A DNA stretch of 64,000 bases from Streptomyces thinghirensis (lineage in GTDB: Bacteria > Actinomycetota > Actinomycetia > Streptomycetales > Streptomycetaceae), in contig JAKFGP010000033.1 in the NCBI GenBank assembly GCA_021502835.1, forward strand, positions 62,001 to 126,000, in the 5' to 3' direction. Below, piece after piece: positions 9,994-20,153 of this stretch. The translations under genes were made by a program, and so were the position numbers. A model generated the notes under the pieces. It had not been told where the DNA came from. It was given only the letters and a program-made list of their open reading frames with translations, and did not search any database. Within the stretch, counting starts at the first letter, position 1, and each line of letters begins with the position of its first letter.

Positions 9994-10702
9994 ATGACCT
10001 CTACCGAGCAGTGCTGCACAGAAGGCCCCCGCCAAGGACCCCTGGGACCTGTCCGACGTCTCCGGGCTGGTCGTCGGCGTGCTCGGCGGCACCGGACCCC
10101 AGGGCAAGGGCCTCGCGTACCGCCTCGCCAAGGCCGGCCAGAAGGTGATCGTCGGCTCGCGCACGCCTCCGAGCGCGCCGAGGCCGCCGCCGAGGAGATC
10201 GGGCACGGCGTCGAGGGCGCCGACAACGCCGAGACCGCCCGCCGGCGACGTCGTGATCGTCGCCGTGCCCTGGGACGGCCACGGCAAGACCCTCGAATCC
10301 CTGCGCGAGGAACTGTCCGGCAAGCTCGTCGTCGACTCGTCAACCCGCTCGGCTTCGACAAGAAGGGCGCCTACGCGCTCAAGCCCGAGGAGGGCAGCGC
10401 CGCCGAGCAGGCCGCCGCCCTGCTCCCGGACAGCCGGGTCACGGCCGCCTTCCACCACCTGTCCGCCGTCCTCCTCCAGGACCCGGAGATCGACGAGATC
10501 GACACCGACGTCGTGGTGCTGGGGCGAGGTCCGCGCCGACGTGGAGATCGTCCAGGCCCTCGCCGGGCGCCATCCCGGCATGCGCGGCGTCTTCGCCGGG
10601 CGGCTGCGCAACGCCCACCAGGTCGAGTCGCTGGTCGCCAACCTGATCTCCGTCAACCGCCGCTACAAGGCACACGCCGGGCTCCGCGTCACCGACGTGT
10701 GA
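9994..10702 (+). CDS. npdG: F420-dependent NADP reductase
   Basis: Transfers hydride between reduced F420 and NADP. After a short N-terminal tail come DVSGLVVGVLGGTGPQGKGLAYRLAKAGQKVIVGSR, the Rossmann glycine loop plus the arginine that selects the NADP phosphate, then DVVIVAVPWDGHGKTLESL and FHHLSAVLLQDP, both family blocks, and C-terminal NAHQVESLVANLISVNRRYKAHAGLR. About 235 codons. Breaks near 10022, 10165, 10245, 10340 and 10525. It indicates F420 use by this organism, as expected of Streptomyces. Confidence 0.88.
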
Positions 10703-10706
10703 GGCG

Positions 10707-10981
10707 ATGGGGGACACTGGTGGGTGCAAGCCAGACCGCGACACGGCACCCGCAGTGCCCGCCGTGTCCCCCGACAGGAGTCCGCACCTGCCCCGCCTCG
10801 CCCTCTACGCCCTGGTCGTCTGCGTGCTCGCCGTGGCCGCCGCCGTCGTCTCCTTCGTGCGGGGCAGCGTGCTGATCGGCGTCGTGTGGGTGCTGCTGTC
10901 AGGGGCTGTCGTCCAACATGTGCTGGTACTACGTCAAGGCGCGGCAGGGACGCCCGCCGCTCCACGTCGGTCACGGGCTGA
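10707..10981 (+). CDS. Small membrane protein with two transmembrane helices
   Basis: Downstream of npdG. The recognisable part is PRLALYALVVCVLAVAAAVVSFVRGS, then VLIGVVWVLLSGLSSNMCWYYVKARQG, giving two membrane helices and a basic tail. A frame break near 10905 joins the two. The true start is unclear: AGGAG at 10779-10783 precedes a CTG at 10792, while ATG 10707 gives an unlikely hydrophilic leader. The 3' end runs into the convergent protease gene. Function unknown. Confidence 0.5.
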
Positions 10982-11796
10982 CCGAGCAGAGCTGGTCCGT
11001 CTGCCAGAAGCGGTACAGCTCGAAGCCGCAGTACGTGTCGAGCTCGCTGATCCCGAGACCGCGCAGGATCGCGTCGATCGCGTCGAAGAACACGCCGTTG
11101 ACGGCCGGGATCCACAGCAAGCAAGCGAACACGATCAGCAGCCCGAACGGGGCGAGCGGCTCCACCTGCCGCCGCACGTTGTACGACAGCCACGGCTCGA
11201 TCACCCCGTAGCCGTCCAGGCCGGGCACCGGCAGGAGGTTCAGGATCCGCCCGCCGCCGTGCCACCTGGAGCAGCGCGAGGAAGGCCAGCGCGATCCGGA
11301 AATCGCGCGGCACGCCACGTCCAGCGCGTCCAGCCCAGAACAGGGCCGTGCACGCCACGGCGAACAGGACGTTCGTCAGCGGTCCCGCCGCCGAGATCAG
11401 ACTGTGCCGCCACCGCCCCCGGACCCGCCCGCGCTCGATGAAGACGGCGCCGCCCGGCAGGCCGATACCGCCCATGATCACGAACAGCACCGGCAGCACG
11501 ATGCTCAGCAGCGCGTGCGTGTACTTCACCGGGTTCAGCGTGAGATAGCCCTTCGCGCCGACCGAGATGTCGCCGCTGTGCGGCGCGCGCTGTGCGCGCG
11601 TGCGCGTACTCGTGCAGGCACAGCGGCCACGACCCACCCGGCGGTCACGAACGCAGGAACACGGCCAGGCCCGGCTGCTCGGCAGAACCCGGTCCAGGTG
11701 GCCCAGCCCGTGACACGCCGCTGACCCGGCGACGATCCCGAGGAACACCGGCGGACTGATCCGCCGGTCACTGGGGCGGGCGGTGGCGGTGGTCAT
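10971..11796 (-). CDS. Site-2 protease family (M50) membrane metalloprotease
   Basis: Intramembrane zinc protease of the M50B-like type. The HExxH zinc site appears as LCLHEYAHA near 11600-11630, reached after a frame break, and the third ligand motif as NLLPVPGLDGYG near 11215-11245. Several hydrophobic helices (for example HALLSIVLPVLFVIMGGIGLPGG, GPLTNVLFAVACTALFWAG). About 270 codons. ATG at 11794-11796. Substrate unknown; relatives cleave membrane anti-sigma factors or signal peptides. Breaks near 11690, 11640, 11590 and 11265. Confidence 0.8.
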
Positions 11797-11996
11797 GGGG
11801 CTCCCTGGGCTCTCAGCGGGTGTGCGGCGGGACCTGCGGGGAACTGCCCGACGGCACCGGGCAGCACCGGGAAAACGTCTCGCGGGCGGCGGGAGGGTTC
11901 CGGGGAGGGCCCGGGGCGCGGTGAGGGAAGCGCCTGCCCCGGCCCGCGCCGCGCCGTCAAAACCCCGTGACCGGCTCCGACGACAGCGGGGACTTA

Positions 11997-14900
11997 ATGG
12001 ACCCCGTGCGCTATCGCCATCCTCGGCACCACACAGGTACTCCGCCCCGACGGCGCGGCGCGTCCCCCTCACAGGCGGGCGCGGCTGCGCTGCCGCTGCT
12101 GACCGTCCTCGCTCATCCGGCCCGGCCGCACCGTGCCCGCGGGCCTGCTGGTGCAGGAGGTGTGGGACGGCGACCCGCCCGCCGACACGCCGGGCGCCCT
12201 GCAGAGCCCTGGTCGGGCGGCTGCGCCAGACGCTCGGCGCGGGCGCCGTCGCCTCGGCCGACGGCGGTTACCGGCTCGCCCGCCGCCCCCCGACGACGTC
12301 GACCTGCACCGCTTCGACCGGCTGGCCGGCGAGGGCACCCGCGCCCCTGGCCGGCGGCGACCCCGGGCGGGGCGGCCCGTCGTGCTCGACGACGCCCTCA
12401 CCCTGTGGCGCGGCCCCGCCCTCGCCGACCTGCCCGACCGCGCCGCCGGGGGCGGCCCGCTGGGAGATGCGGCACCCTGGACGTCCTGCGCGCCCGCCAC
12501 GCCGCCGCCCTCGACCTCGGACCAGGCCGAGCACTCCCCTGCCCAGCTGACCGCGCTGTGCGGTGGCCGCCCCCTGGACCCAGGCCCCTCCAGGCCCTGC
12601 GGCTGCGCACGCCCTGCGCGACACCGGCCGCACCGCCGAGGCCGCTGGCCGCCTACGAGGCCGTACGCCGACTCCTCGCGGACCGGCTCGGCTTTCGACC
12701 CAGGGCCCGAACTTCACCGGGCGCTTCCGCACGGGGAATTGCTCAATCCAGCGGCGCCCGCGACGCCCACGGAGCGCGCCTGACGCCCGGGACGACCGCG
12801 AAAGCCCCGACGCCCGGGACCGCGGCTGTCGGGACGCCCGGGACGCCTGAAACGCCCGCGTATCCCGGGACGCCCCGCGTATCCCGGGACGCCCGCGTAT
12901 CAGGAGTCGCGTATCCCCGGGACGCCCGCGTATCCCGGGACGCCCGCGTATCAGGACGTCCGCGATATCCCTGCGACGCCCGCGGGACGCCCGCGTATCC
13001 CGAGAACGCCCCGGAACGCCCGGGAAATCCGCGACGCCCGTCGCGCCCGCCACGCCCACCGCGACCAGAGGGCCTTGACGCCCCGGTCGCTCCGGCTTCA
13101 CCTCCCACGCCCCCGGGGGCAACCTCCGAAGCCCGGTTGACCTCCTACCGTCGGCCGGGACGCCGACATCGAGGCCCTGCGCGCCGACCTGACGACCGCG
13201 CGTCTCGTCACCCTCCTCGGCCCGGCGGCGCGGGCAAGACCCGGGTTGTCCGCAGGAGGTCGCGCCGAAGGCGCCGGGGACCCGGCGCGGGACGGCGTGT
13301 GGCTGGCCGAGCTGGCCCCGTCGACGACCCCGGCGCCGTACCGGAGGCCGTGCTGACCGCCCTCGGCGCCCGCGAGACCGTGCGCAGCACGGCGCCGGCG
13401 CCGAGGAGATGCGGGCCGTCGCCGTGCCCCCGACCGGCGGGCCACCGCCGTGGAGCGCCTCGTCGAGCACTGCGGCCGGCGCCGCATGCTGATCGTCCTC
13501 GACAACTGCGAGACGTCGTCGACGCCGCCGCCCGCCTCACCGAGGAACTGCTCGCCCGCTGCCCGGACCTGACCGTCCTCGCCACCAGCCGCGAACGCCC
13601 CTCGAAGTACCGGGGAGTCGCTGCGTCCGGTGGAGCCGCTGCCCGAGCCGGCCGCCCCGCAAGCCGCTCGCCGACCGGGTGCCGCCGCCCGCCCCGGCTT
13701 CCGCACCGACGCGACCAAGACGACCGGCCGCCTGCGCCGAGATCTGCCGCCGCCTCGACGGACTGCCGCTGGCCATCGAACTGGCCGCCGCCCGGCTCCG
13801 CATGCTCACCCCGCGCCAGATCGCCGACCGCCTTCGACGACCGCTTCCGCCTGCTCACCTCCGGCAACCGCACCGTCCTGCCCCGCCAGCAGACCCCTGC
13901 GCGCGGTCGTCGACTGGTCCTGGGACTGCTGGACGCGGAGGAACGGGACGTGCTGGGGCGACTGGCCATGCTTCGCGGGCGGCTGCGACCTCGCCAAGCG
14001 CCGCCGAGGCCGTCGCGAGCCCGCCGCCCTGGACGCAGCTGGGCTCCCTCGTCGACAAGTCCCTGGTCGTCGCCGCACCGTCCGCCGGCGACGGCATGCG
14101 CTACCGGCTCCTGGAGACCGTCGCCGAGTACGCCGGGGAACGCCTCGACGAGGCCGGCGGCCTGCGCCGCCGCCGAGCGCGCGCACCTCACCTACTACCG
14201 TGAACTCGCCCGCACCACAGATCCGTTGCTGCGCGGCCGCGCGGCAGTTCTCCGCCATCGAGCGGCTGGAGCGCCCCAGTACGAGGTATCCTGAGCACCG
14301 CCCTGCGGCACGCCATCGCCGAGCGCGATGAGCAGGGGCGTTGAGCCTGTCGCTGTCGCTGGTCTGGTACTGGCAGATGCGTGACCTGCGGGTGGAGGCC
14401 AGAGCTGGTTCAGCGAGGTCATGACCCTCGGCCCTGACCCGTTCACGGAGCCGGTCCGCCGTGCCGAGCCGGTGTGGGAGCGGGTGCACGGCCGCCCCGC
14501 CGCCGATGACCGGCGAGGTGCTTCCGCCGAGGCCCGGCGCGGCGTCCATCTCGCCCATCGCGTGCATGACACCGAGCTGGAGGCCTGGCAGCGACCGGAG
14601 GCCAAGCGGAAACTGCGCGCCATCGCCGAGATCGTACGAACCGGGCATGCCCCAGAACTGCGCCCTCCCGGCATGCTCTGGTTCTTCGCCAGTGATGCTC
14701 TCCGGCGACATGGAGCGGCTGCGCGTGATCATGGACGCCGCCGTGCGCACCCCTCCCGCGAGACGCGCCCGGATACGACTGGGCGCTGGCCGGCAGCACT
14801 CCAGAGGCGCCAACTTCCTGGCCAACCGCACCGAGTGGGCGGGCGACGCGGCCGGCGACGCCGACGAGGCACTGGAGATCTACCGCCGCCTCGGCGACGC

Positions 14901-15665
14901 CTGGGGGAACCGCCGAGGCGCTCTCCGCCCGCGCCGAGGCCCGTGAGCGCAAGGGCGAGTACCGGACTCGCCGCCGCCGACTACCCGGAGCGCCGCGGAA
15001 CACGCCGAACGGCTCGGCGCGCGCACGCCCAGGTGGGACGTCCTGGAGGCCCGCCTCGGCAGCGTGTTGCTGGAGGCGGGCGACGGCGAGGACCGGCGAG
15101 CGTATCCTGACCGCCGTGATCGACCGGACCGAGGGGCCGGGCACAACGGCGCCATGCCGGCCGCCCGGCTCTTCCTCGCCGGCTGGCTCGGCATGACCGA
15201 CCCGGACCGCCGAGGCGGAACACCAGCGCTGCGGCTGCTGCGGCAGGACTTCACCATCTCCCACTTCATCGTCTTCGACGCCTTCATCCTCGCCGCGGAG
15301 GCCTGGATCGCCAACCCTGGAGGACCGGCACGGGGAGTGCCTGGACAAGGTCCGCAAGTCGCTGGTGCGGGCCGAGGACCCGCTGTCCACGGCCATCGCC
15401 CCGCACATGCGCCCGGGTGCCCTGACCATCGCCGCGATGGCGCTGGCCCGCGTGGACGGCGGGCGCCGGGCCGCGGACGCCGCCCGCTGCATCGGCGCCG
15501 CCGACGCGATGCTGCCGCCGAACCACGTCTCGATGGGCCTGGAGCGGGCCGCGCGCGCCCGGGCCACCGAGCGGGTCCGCGAGGTGATCGGCGGCGAGGC
15601 GTACGAGGCCGCGTACGCCGAGGGCACCGGCCTCTTCCGTTCAGGAGGCCGTCGCCCTCGTCTGA
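11997..15665 (+). CDS. AfsR/SARP-type regulator: BTAD + NB-ARC ATPase + TPR
   Basis: Large transcriptional activator. N-terminal winged-helix DNA-binding region starts VRYRILGTTQV and includes [22 protein letters not shown]; then the BTAD helical repeat region (about 12290-12760), a proline/glycine repeat linker (12780-13040), an NB-ARC P-loop ([12 protein letters not shown] near 13215), Walker [14 protein letters not shown] (about 13480), [13 protein letters not shown] and [12 protein letters not shown] signatures, and a long C-terminal TPR-like helical half to TGA 15663-15665. ATG 11997 and GTG 12006 are both possible starts. More than twenty indels break it. It lies tail-to-tail with the ABC operon whose promoter carries 11-bp repeats of SARP type. 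Confidence 0.83.
12780..13040 (+). repeat. 18-bp tandem repeat encoding a TPAYPG linker
   Basis: Degenerate copies of ACGCCCGCGTATCCCGGG follow one another from about 12852 to 12960, with decayed flanking copies to about 13030. In the protein frame each unit encodes T-P-A-Y-P-G. Indels in the array switch the frame repeatedly. It separates the BTAD and NB-ARC regions. Confidence 0.8.
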
Positions 15666-15676
15666 CCCGGGTCGGG

Positions 15677-16482
15677 TCAGGTCTTCGTACGGAACTTGTG
15701 GATGGCGACCGGCGCCATCACCGCCGTGATCGCCACCGACCAGCCGAGCGTGATCCACAGGTCGTGCGCGACCGGGCCGCCCACCATCAGTCCGCGCGCC
15801 GCGTCGGCGAGCGTGGACAACGGGTTGTAGTCGGTGAAGGCCTGCAGCCAGCCCGGCATCGACTGCGTCGGCGCGAAGATCGAGGAACCGAACTGCAGCG
15901 GGAACAGCACCATGAATCCCATCGCCTGCACGGACTGCGCGTTCTTCAGGATCACGCCCAGCGTAGGAACACCCACATGATCGACGAGGGCGAACACCGC
16001 GGACAGGCCCACCGCCGCGAACAGACCGGGCCAGCTCTGGATGTCGAAGCCGACCAGGACGGCCACGACCATCAGCACGGCGGTCGCGAACAGCATCCGC
16101 AGCATCTCCACCGCGATCTTCGCGAAGAGCACCGAGCCGCGCCCGATCGGCAGCGACCGGAAGCGGTCCATGACACCGGAGTTGAAGTCCTGGCTGAACC
16201 CGGTGCCGACGCCCTGGGACAGCGTCATGCTCATCATCGCGATCATGCCGGGAATCACGTACTGCACATAGCCGTCCTGCCCGCCGCCCAGGGCCTGGCC
16301 GATCGACCCGCCGAAGACATACACGAACAGCAGGGTGAAGACGACCGGCATCAGCAGGGCGTCGAACATCGACTCCGGTCCTGCCGGATCCACAGCAGGT
16401 TGCGGCGGACCAGGGCGCCGGTGTGCCGCAGATGCCCGCGCGGGGTGATCCGGGCGTCGGGACTGACAGTGGTGGCGCTCAT
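15677..16482 (-). CDS. ABC-2 type transporter permease (drug resistance type)
   Basis: Membrane subunit of an export-type ABC transporter of the DrrB class. Cytoplasmic N-terminus with RHTGALVRRNLLWI, then the EsfDALLMPVVFTLLFVYVFGGS first helix, the conserved YVQYVIPGMIAMMSM block, SVLFAKIAVEMLRM amphipathic stretch and C-terminal PLSTLADAARGLMVG, the typical loop before the last helix. About 268 codons. Stop and start overlap its ATPase partner in an ATGA junction at 16479-16482. One main break near 16380. Substrate unknown. Confidence 0.87.
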
Positions 16483-17520
16483 ACGGCGACCTCCTCGCGG
16501 GCTTCCCGGTGGGCGCGGGGTCCTGCGGGGCACTGGCGCGGTGGCCGGTGAGGGACAGGAAGACCTCGTCCAGGCTGGGCAGTTCGGTGGTGATGGAGGC
16601 GATCGTGAGGCCGCGGGTTGGTGACCGCGCCGACCACGGCGGTCAGCTGCTCGTCGCTGAGGATCGGTACCAGGACGGCACCGCGCTGCGCGTCCACCGT
16701 GGAGTTGGCGAGCCCGGTGATGCCCAGCTCGTCCAGGAAGGCGGCGAGCGGACGCAGCTGGAGCGGGTCGGCCGGGCGGACGCGCAGGGTGCGCCCCGCC
16801 GACCTTGGCCTTCAGCTCCTCGATGCCGCCGTTCGCGATGACCTTGCCGCGGTCGACGACGGTCAGCTCGGAGGCGAGCTGCTCGGCCTCCTCCATGTAC
16901 TGGGTGGTGAGACAGCACGGTGACGCCGTCGCCGACCATGCGCTTGACCCCACCGTCCACACCTCGTTGCGGGTGCGCGGATCCAGGCCGGTGGTGGAGG
17001 CTCGTCCGGGGTAGAGGGACCGCCGGGTGCCCGATCATGGAGGCCGCCAGGTCCAGCCGCCGCCGCATGCCGCCCGAGTAGGTGGCCGCGGGCCGCTTGC
17101 CGGCCTCGGTGAGCGAGAACCGCTCCAGCAGTTCGTCGGCCCGATGCAGCGGGCATCCTGCGGGGCAGGTCGAGCAGCCGGCCGATCATGTAGAGGTTCT
17201 CCCAGCCGGGGAGCTTCTCGTCCACGGACGCGTACTGCCCGGTCAGCCCTATCACCCGCCGCAGCTGCCGCGGCTGCCGTACGACGTCGTAGCCGGCGAC
17301 GTGCGCCTGGCCGGAGTCGGGCGTGATGAGGTGGCGGACGGGGATGCGGACGAGGGTGGTCTTGCCGGCCCCGTTCGGCCCGAGCACACCCATCACGGTG
17401 CCCTCGCGCACGTCCAGGTCGACGCCGTCCAGCGCCTTGGTCTCGCCGTAGTGCTTGACCAGCCCCCGCACGGTGACCGCGCTGCCCGCGTGCTGGAGGG
17501 TTCTTGTCGAATCGCTTCAT
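16479..17520 (-). CDS. Daunorubicin-resistance-type ABC transporter ATP-binding protein
   Basis: DrrA-like ATPase that drives the adjacent permease. Order: [21 protein letters not shown], Walker [11 protein letters not shown] (near 17370), [23 protein letters not shown] (the Q-loop region of DrrA proteins), [16 protein letters not shown] signature, LYLDEPTTGLDP Walker B (broken near 17000), then the DrrA C-terminal domain with [12 protein letters not shown]. About 340 codons. ATG 17518-17520 has no Shine-Dalgarno and may be leaderless. 11-bp direct repeats lie directly upstream. Breaks near 17500, 17335, 17150, 17010 and 16915. Confidence 0.87.
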
Positions 17521-17540
17521 GCCGACGACGTTGTCAGCCC

Positions 17541-17602
17541 CCGCCGACAAACCGCCGACATCCCACCGACAGCCGTCCGGCACCGCCGACAGCCCGCCGA
17601 CG
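17541..17602. promoter_or_regulatory. Six direct repeats with 11-bp period upstream of ABC operon
   Basis: CCGCCGACA or close variants start at 17541, 17552, 17563, 17574 (degenerate), 17583 and 17594. Read in the transporter direction they are TGTCGGCGG repeats. Spacing is 11, 11, 11, 9 and 11 bases. SARP activators bind 11-bp-spaced direct repeats just upstream of a -10 box; a GACAAC candidate -10 lies at 17530-17535. The neighbouring BTAD regulator is an obvious candidate binder, by inference. Confidence 0.65.
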
Positions 17603-17639
17603 GGACGAAGAGTCGAGGGGAAGGGGAGCCCGCGAGAAG

Positions 17640-17679
17640 CACCGGCCCCGCCGACGGGGGAAGATCGGCGGGGCCGGTG
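17640..17679. terminator. Hairpin terminator after panB
   Basis: 15-bp perfect stem, CACCGGCCCCGCCGA at 17640-17654 with its complement at 17665-17679, 10-base loop. It stands just beyond the panB stop and insulates the ABC promoter. Confidence 0.75.
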
Positions 17680-17695
17680 TCATCCCGCTGGTGGC

Positions 17696-18600
17696 TCAGT
17701 GGACGGAGTGCTCCTCCCTGCGGGAACGTTCCGCCGACGACGTCCTCGGCGAGAACGCCTTCGCCGCGCCGCCGATGACCTGACGCAGGTCGGCTACTGC
17801 TTGACGAACTCGGCATCCGGCCGCCGGTCAGCCCGAGCATGTCGGTCCACACCAGCACCTGCGCGTCCGTCTCCGGACCCGCGCCGATATCGACCGTCAG
17901 GATGTGCAGCGTCCGTGTCACCTCGGCGGCCAGCTCGGCCGGCACCAGCTCCAGGACGATCACCGCGAAGGCGCCCCGCGTCCTGCACCGCCTTAGCGTC
18001 GCGCAGCAGCTGCTGGGCCCGCCTCTCGCCCCGGCCCTGCACGCGGTAGCCCATGGCGTTGACGGACTGCGGGGTGAGGCCGATGTGCGCCATCACGGGA
18101 ATGCCAGACTCGACGAGCAGCCGAGATCTGCTCGTGCGACCGCTCACCGCCCTCCAGCTTGACCGCCCCACCTCGCCTCCTTCACCAGCGGGGTCGCCGA
18201 GCGCAGCGCCCTTGCACCGGGCCCTCCTTGGGTAGGAACCGAAGGGCAGGGTCGCCGACGATCAGAGGCGCTGGCTGGTGCCCGGACGGCACCGGGCGGC
18301 CGGAGAGCATCGTCATCTCCGTCCAGCGTGACGGGCACGGTCGTGTCGTAGCTGAGGTGGCAGGTGCCCGCGGAGTCGCCGCCGGCATGACCAGACCGAT
18401 GCCGGCCTCGTCGAAGACGGGACGCGGTCATCGCGTCGTAGGCGGTGAGCATGGGCCACTTCTCGCCGCGCGCTCCTTGGCGGCGGCGGAGTGTCCCGGA
18501 CGGTGATGCGACGGTTGCTCCTCCCTGCAGCTACGGCGCCTTGCTCCCGTCCAGGAGGCGTGCCGCGCTGAGGCGTCGGGGCAGCCGAAAGCTGCGTCAT
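17696..18600 (-). CDS. panB: 3-methyl-2-oxobutanoate hydroxymethyltransferase
   Basis: First committed enzyme of pantothenate (coenzyme A) synthesis: adds a hydroxymethyl group from methylene-tetrahydrofolate to ketoisovalerate. After a Streptomyces-type N-terminal extension ([13 protein letters not shown]) come [11 protein letters not shown] (TAYD metal site), VMPGGDSAG, the KLEGG stretch, [27 protein letters not shown] and [11 protein letters not shown] with the catalytic Glu, then [23 protein letters not shown]. About 288 codons, ATG at 18598-18600. Breaks near 18490, 18400, 18310, 18220, 18170, 18120, 17985 and 17810. Confidence 0.88.
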
Positions 18601-18933
18601 GGCAACGGCTCCTTCAGTGTCATCTCGAGGCATCCCTGACGGTGTCCCCGGATCCCTTCCATAATTGGCACCTCCAGGCGGCTTGGCGGCTAGGGGGACC
18701 CTCGACACGCGGCCGCGTCCGGGGGGGGAGGAGGAGGGGGCGAATGTGCTCGTTGTGTCACAGAGCTGGCCCGTGTGTCGACGTTGTTCCGGAACTCCGG
18801 ACGCCGACTCGTGCGATCCTCGTGCCAGTACGGCCGTGCACGGACGGCGGGGTTCAGGAACCGGCATCATCCCTCAGGGTGCTGAGTCACAGGGGCGTGA
18901 CGGTTTGCACGGCAGGTTGTGAGGGCGACTGGT
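18601..18933. other. Intergenic region between divergent panB and nuclease genes
   Basis: 333 bases with no supported gene. Both flanking promoters should lie here. The visible oddity is a purine-rich run at about 18719-18742. Short open frames on both strands lack a ribosome site and match no family I know. Confidence 0.5.
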
Positions 18934-20007
18934 ATGGCGCAGCAGGCGTACACGGCGGAGACGGACAGCGGCGGCTCCGGGAGCCCGAGCGCCGGGAGAC
19001 CCGGATTCGGCGCCTGTTGACCGGGGGCGGTCACCGGCTGGCGCGGCGACCCGGCGGATCCGGCGCCGGGGCCTGGTCACCGCCGTGGTGGCCGTCGATC
19101 TGGCCCGTCGTCATGGCGGAGCCACTCGCGCATCCCGAACGCCATCGGCAACCTCGGCAGCCTCACGGAGACCTTCCTGCCGTGGTTCGGCCTGCTGGTC
19201 CCGGTGCTCCTGGTGATCGCCCTCGCCCGCAAGTCGGCGACGGCGCTGATCGCCTTCCCATGCTGCCGATTTCCGTGTGGTTCAACCTCTTCCGGCGGCC
19301 TGCTCTTCGACAAGTACCGGCACCGGCGGCGACCTCACGGTGGCCACGCACAACGTCAACGCCGACAACGCTTCGACCCCGGCCGGCACCCGCCCGCGCC
19401 GTGGCCGCCGCCGGCGCGGACGTGATGGCCCTGGAGGAACTGAAGGCGTCCCGCCGGCTGTAACCGGCTGTCACGAGAAGGCGCTCGCGGCGAAGTACCC
19501 CCCATCATGCGGTCGTCGGCACCGTCGGGCTGTGGAGCAAGTACCCGCTCAGCGGCGTGCAGTCGGTCGACATCGAACTGGGCTGAAGCGGGCGATGCGC
19601 GCCACCGTCGCCACCCCGTCCGGGCCGGTCGCGGTCTACGTCGCCCACCTGCCCTCCGTATGGGTGAAGCTGGAGGCCGGTTTCACCGCCCGGCAGCGGG
19701 ACAAGAGCGCCGAGGCCCTCGGTGAGGCCATCGCCGACGAGAAGCTGCCCGCAAGATCCTGCTCGGCGACCTCAACGGCACCATGAACGACCCGCGCTCA
19801 CCGCGATCACCCTCCCAGATGCGCTCCCCGCAGGGTGCCGTGGCGACGGCTTCGGCCTCAGCTGGCCGGCGTCCTTCCCGATGGCCCGCATCGACCAGAT
19901 CCTGGTCAGTGGCGTGGAACCGACGACCAGCTGGACCCTCCCGGCGACCGGCAGTGACCATCTCCCCGATCGCCGCGCGTGTGAGGGTCGACACAACGGC
20001 GTCCTGA
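18934..20007 (+). CDS. Membrane-anchored endonuclease/exonuclease/phosphatase family protein
   Basis: Extracytoplasmic EEP-fold phosphodiesterase or nuclease. N-terminal cytoplasmic segment (MAQQAYTAETDSG), two or three membrane helices (near 19075-19110 and FLPWFGLLVPVLLVIALAR near 19170-19230), then the catalytic domain: THNVNADN, the metal Glu in LEELKA, LGDLNGTMND, and C-terminal GSDHLPV. These are the four EEP signature blocks. About 355 codons, ending at TGA 20005-20007. Substrate (nucleic acid or phospho-lipid) not determinable. Many breaks between 19010 and 19980. Confidence 0.82.
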
Positions 20008-20088
20008 AAGTCCCTGGTCAGCCCCGTATGGGCGACTGCCGGAAACCCACGCGTCACCTCACGCAAGACTCTCGGCCTGAGAGGCTTT

Positions 20089-20103
20089 GTTCCGTACGGG
20101 AAC
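20089..20103. promoter_or_regulatory. Inverted repeat upstream of MFS exporter
   Basis: GTTCC-GTACG-GGAAC, 5-bp arms around a 5-base centre, 51 bases before the exporter start, followed by a related CCCGTACG at 20117-20124. A plausible regulator operator; nothing identifies the protein. Confidence 0.4.
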
Positions 20104-20153
20104 ATAGCGAAGCAGTCCCGTACGCACCTCCGCTCTCAAAGGCGAGACCCTTC

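Noticed and set aside
12840..12960. Regular repeats that could suggest a CRISPR array
   Set aside because: Units are contiguous 18-mers without spacers, lie inside a coding region and encode TPAYPG in frame; no cas genes nearby.
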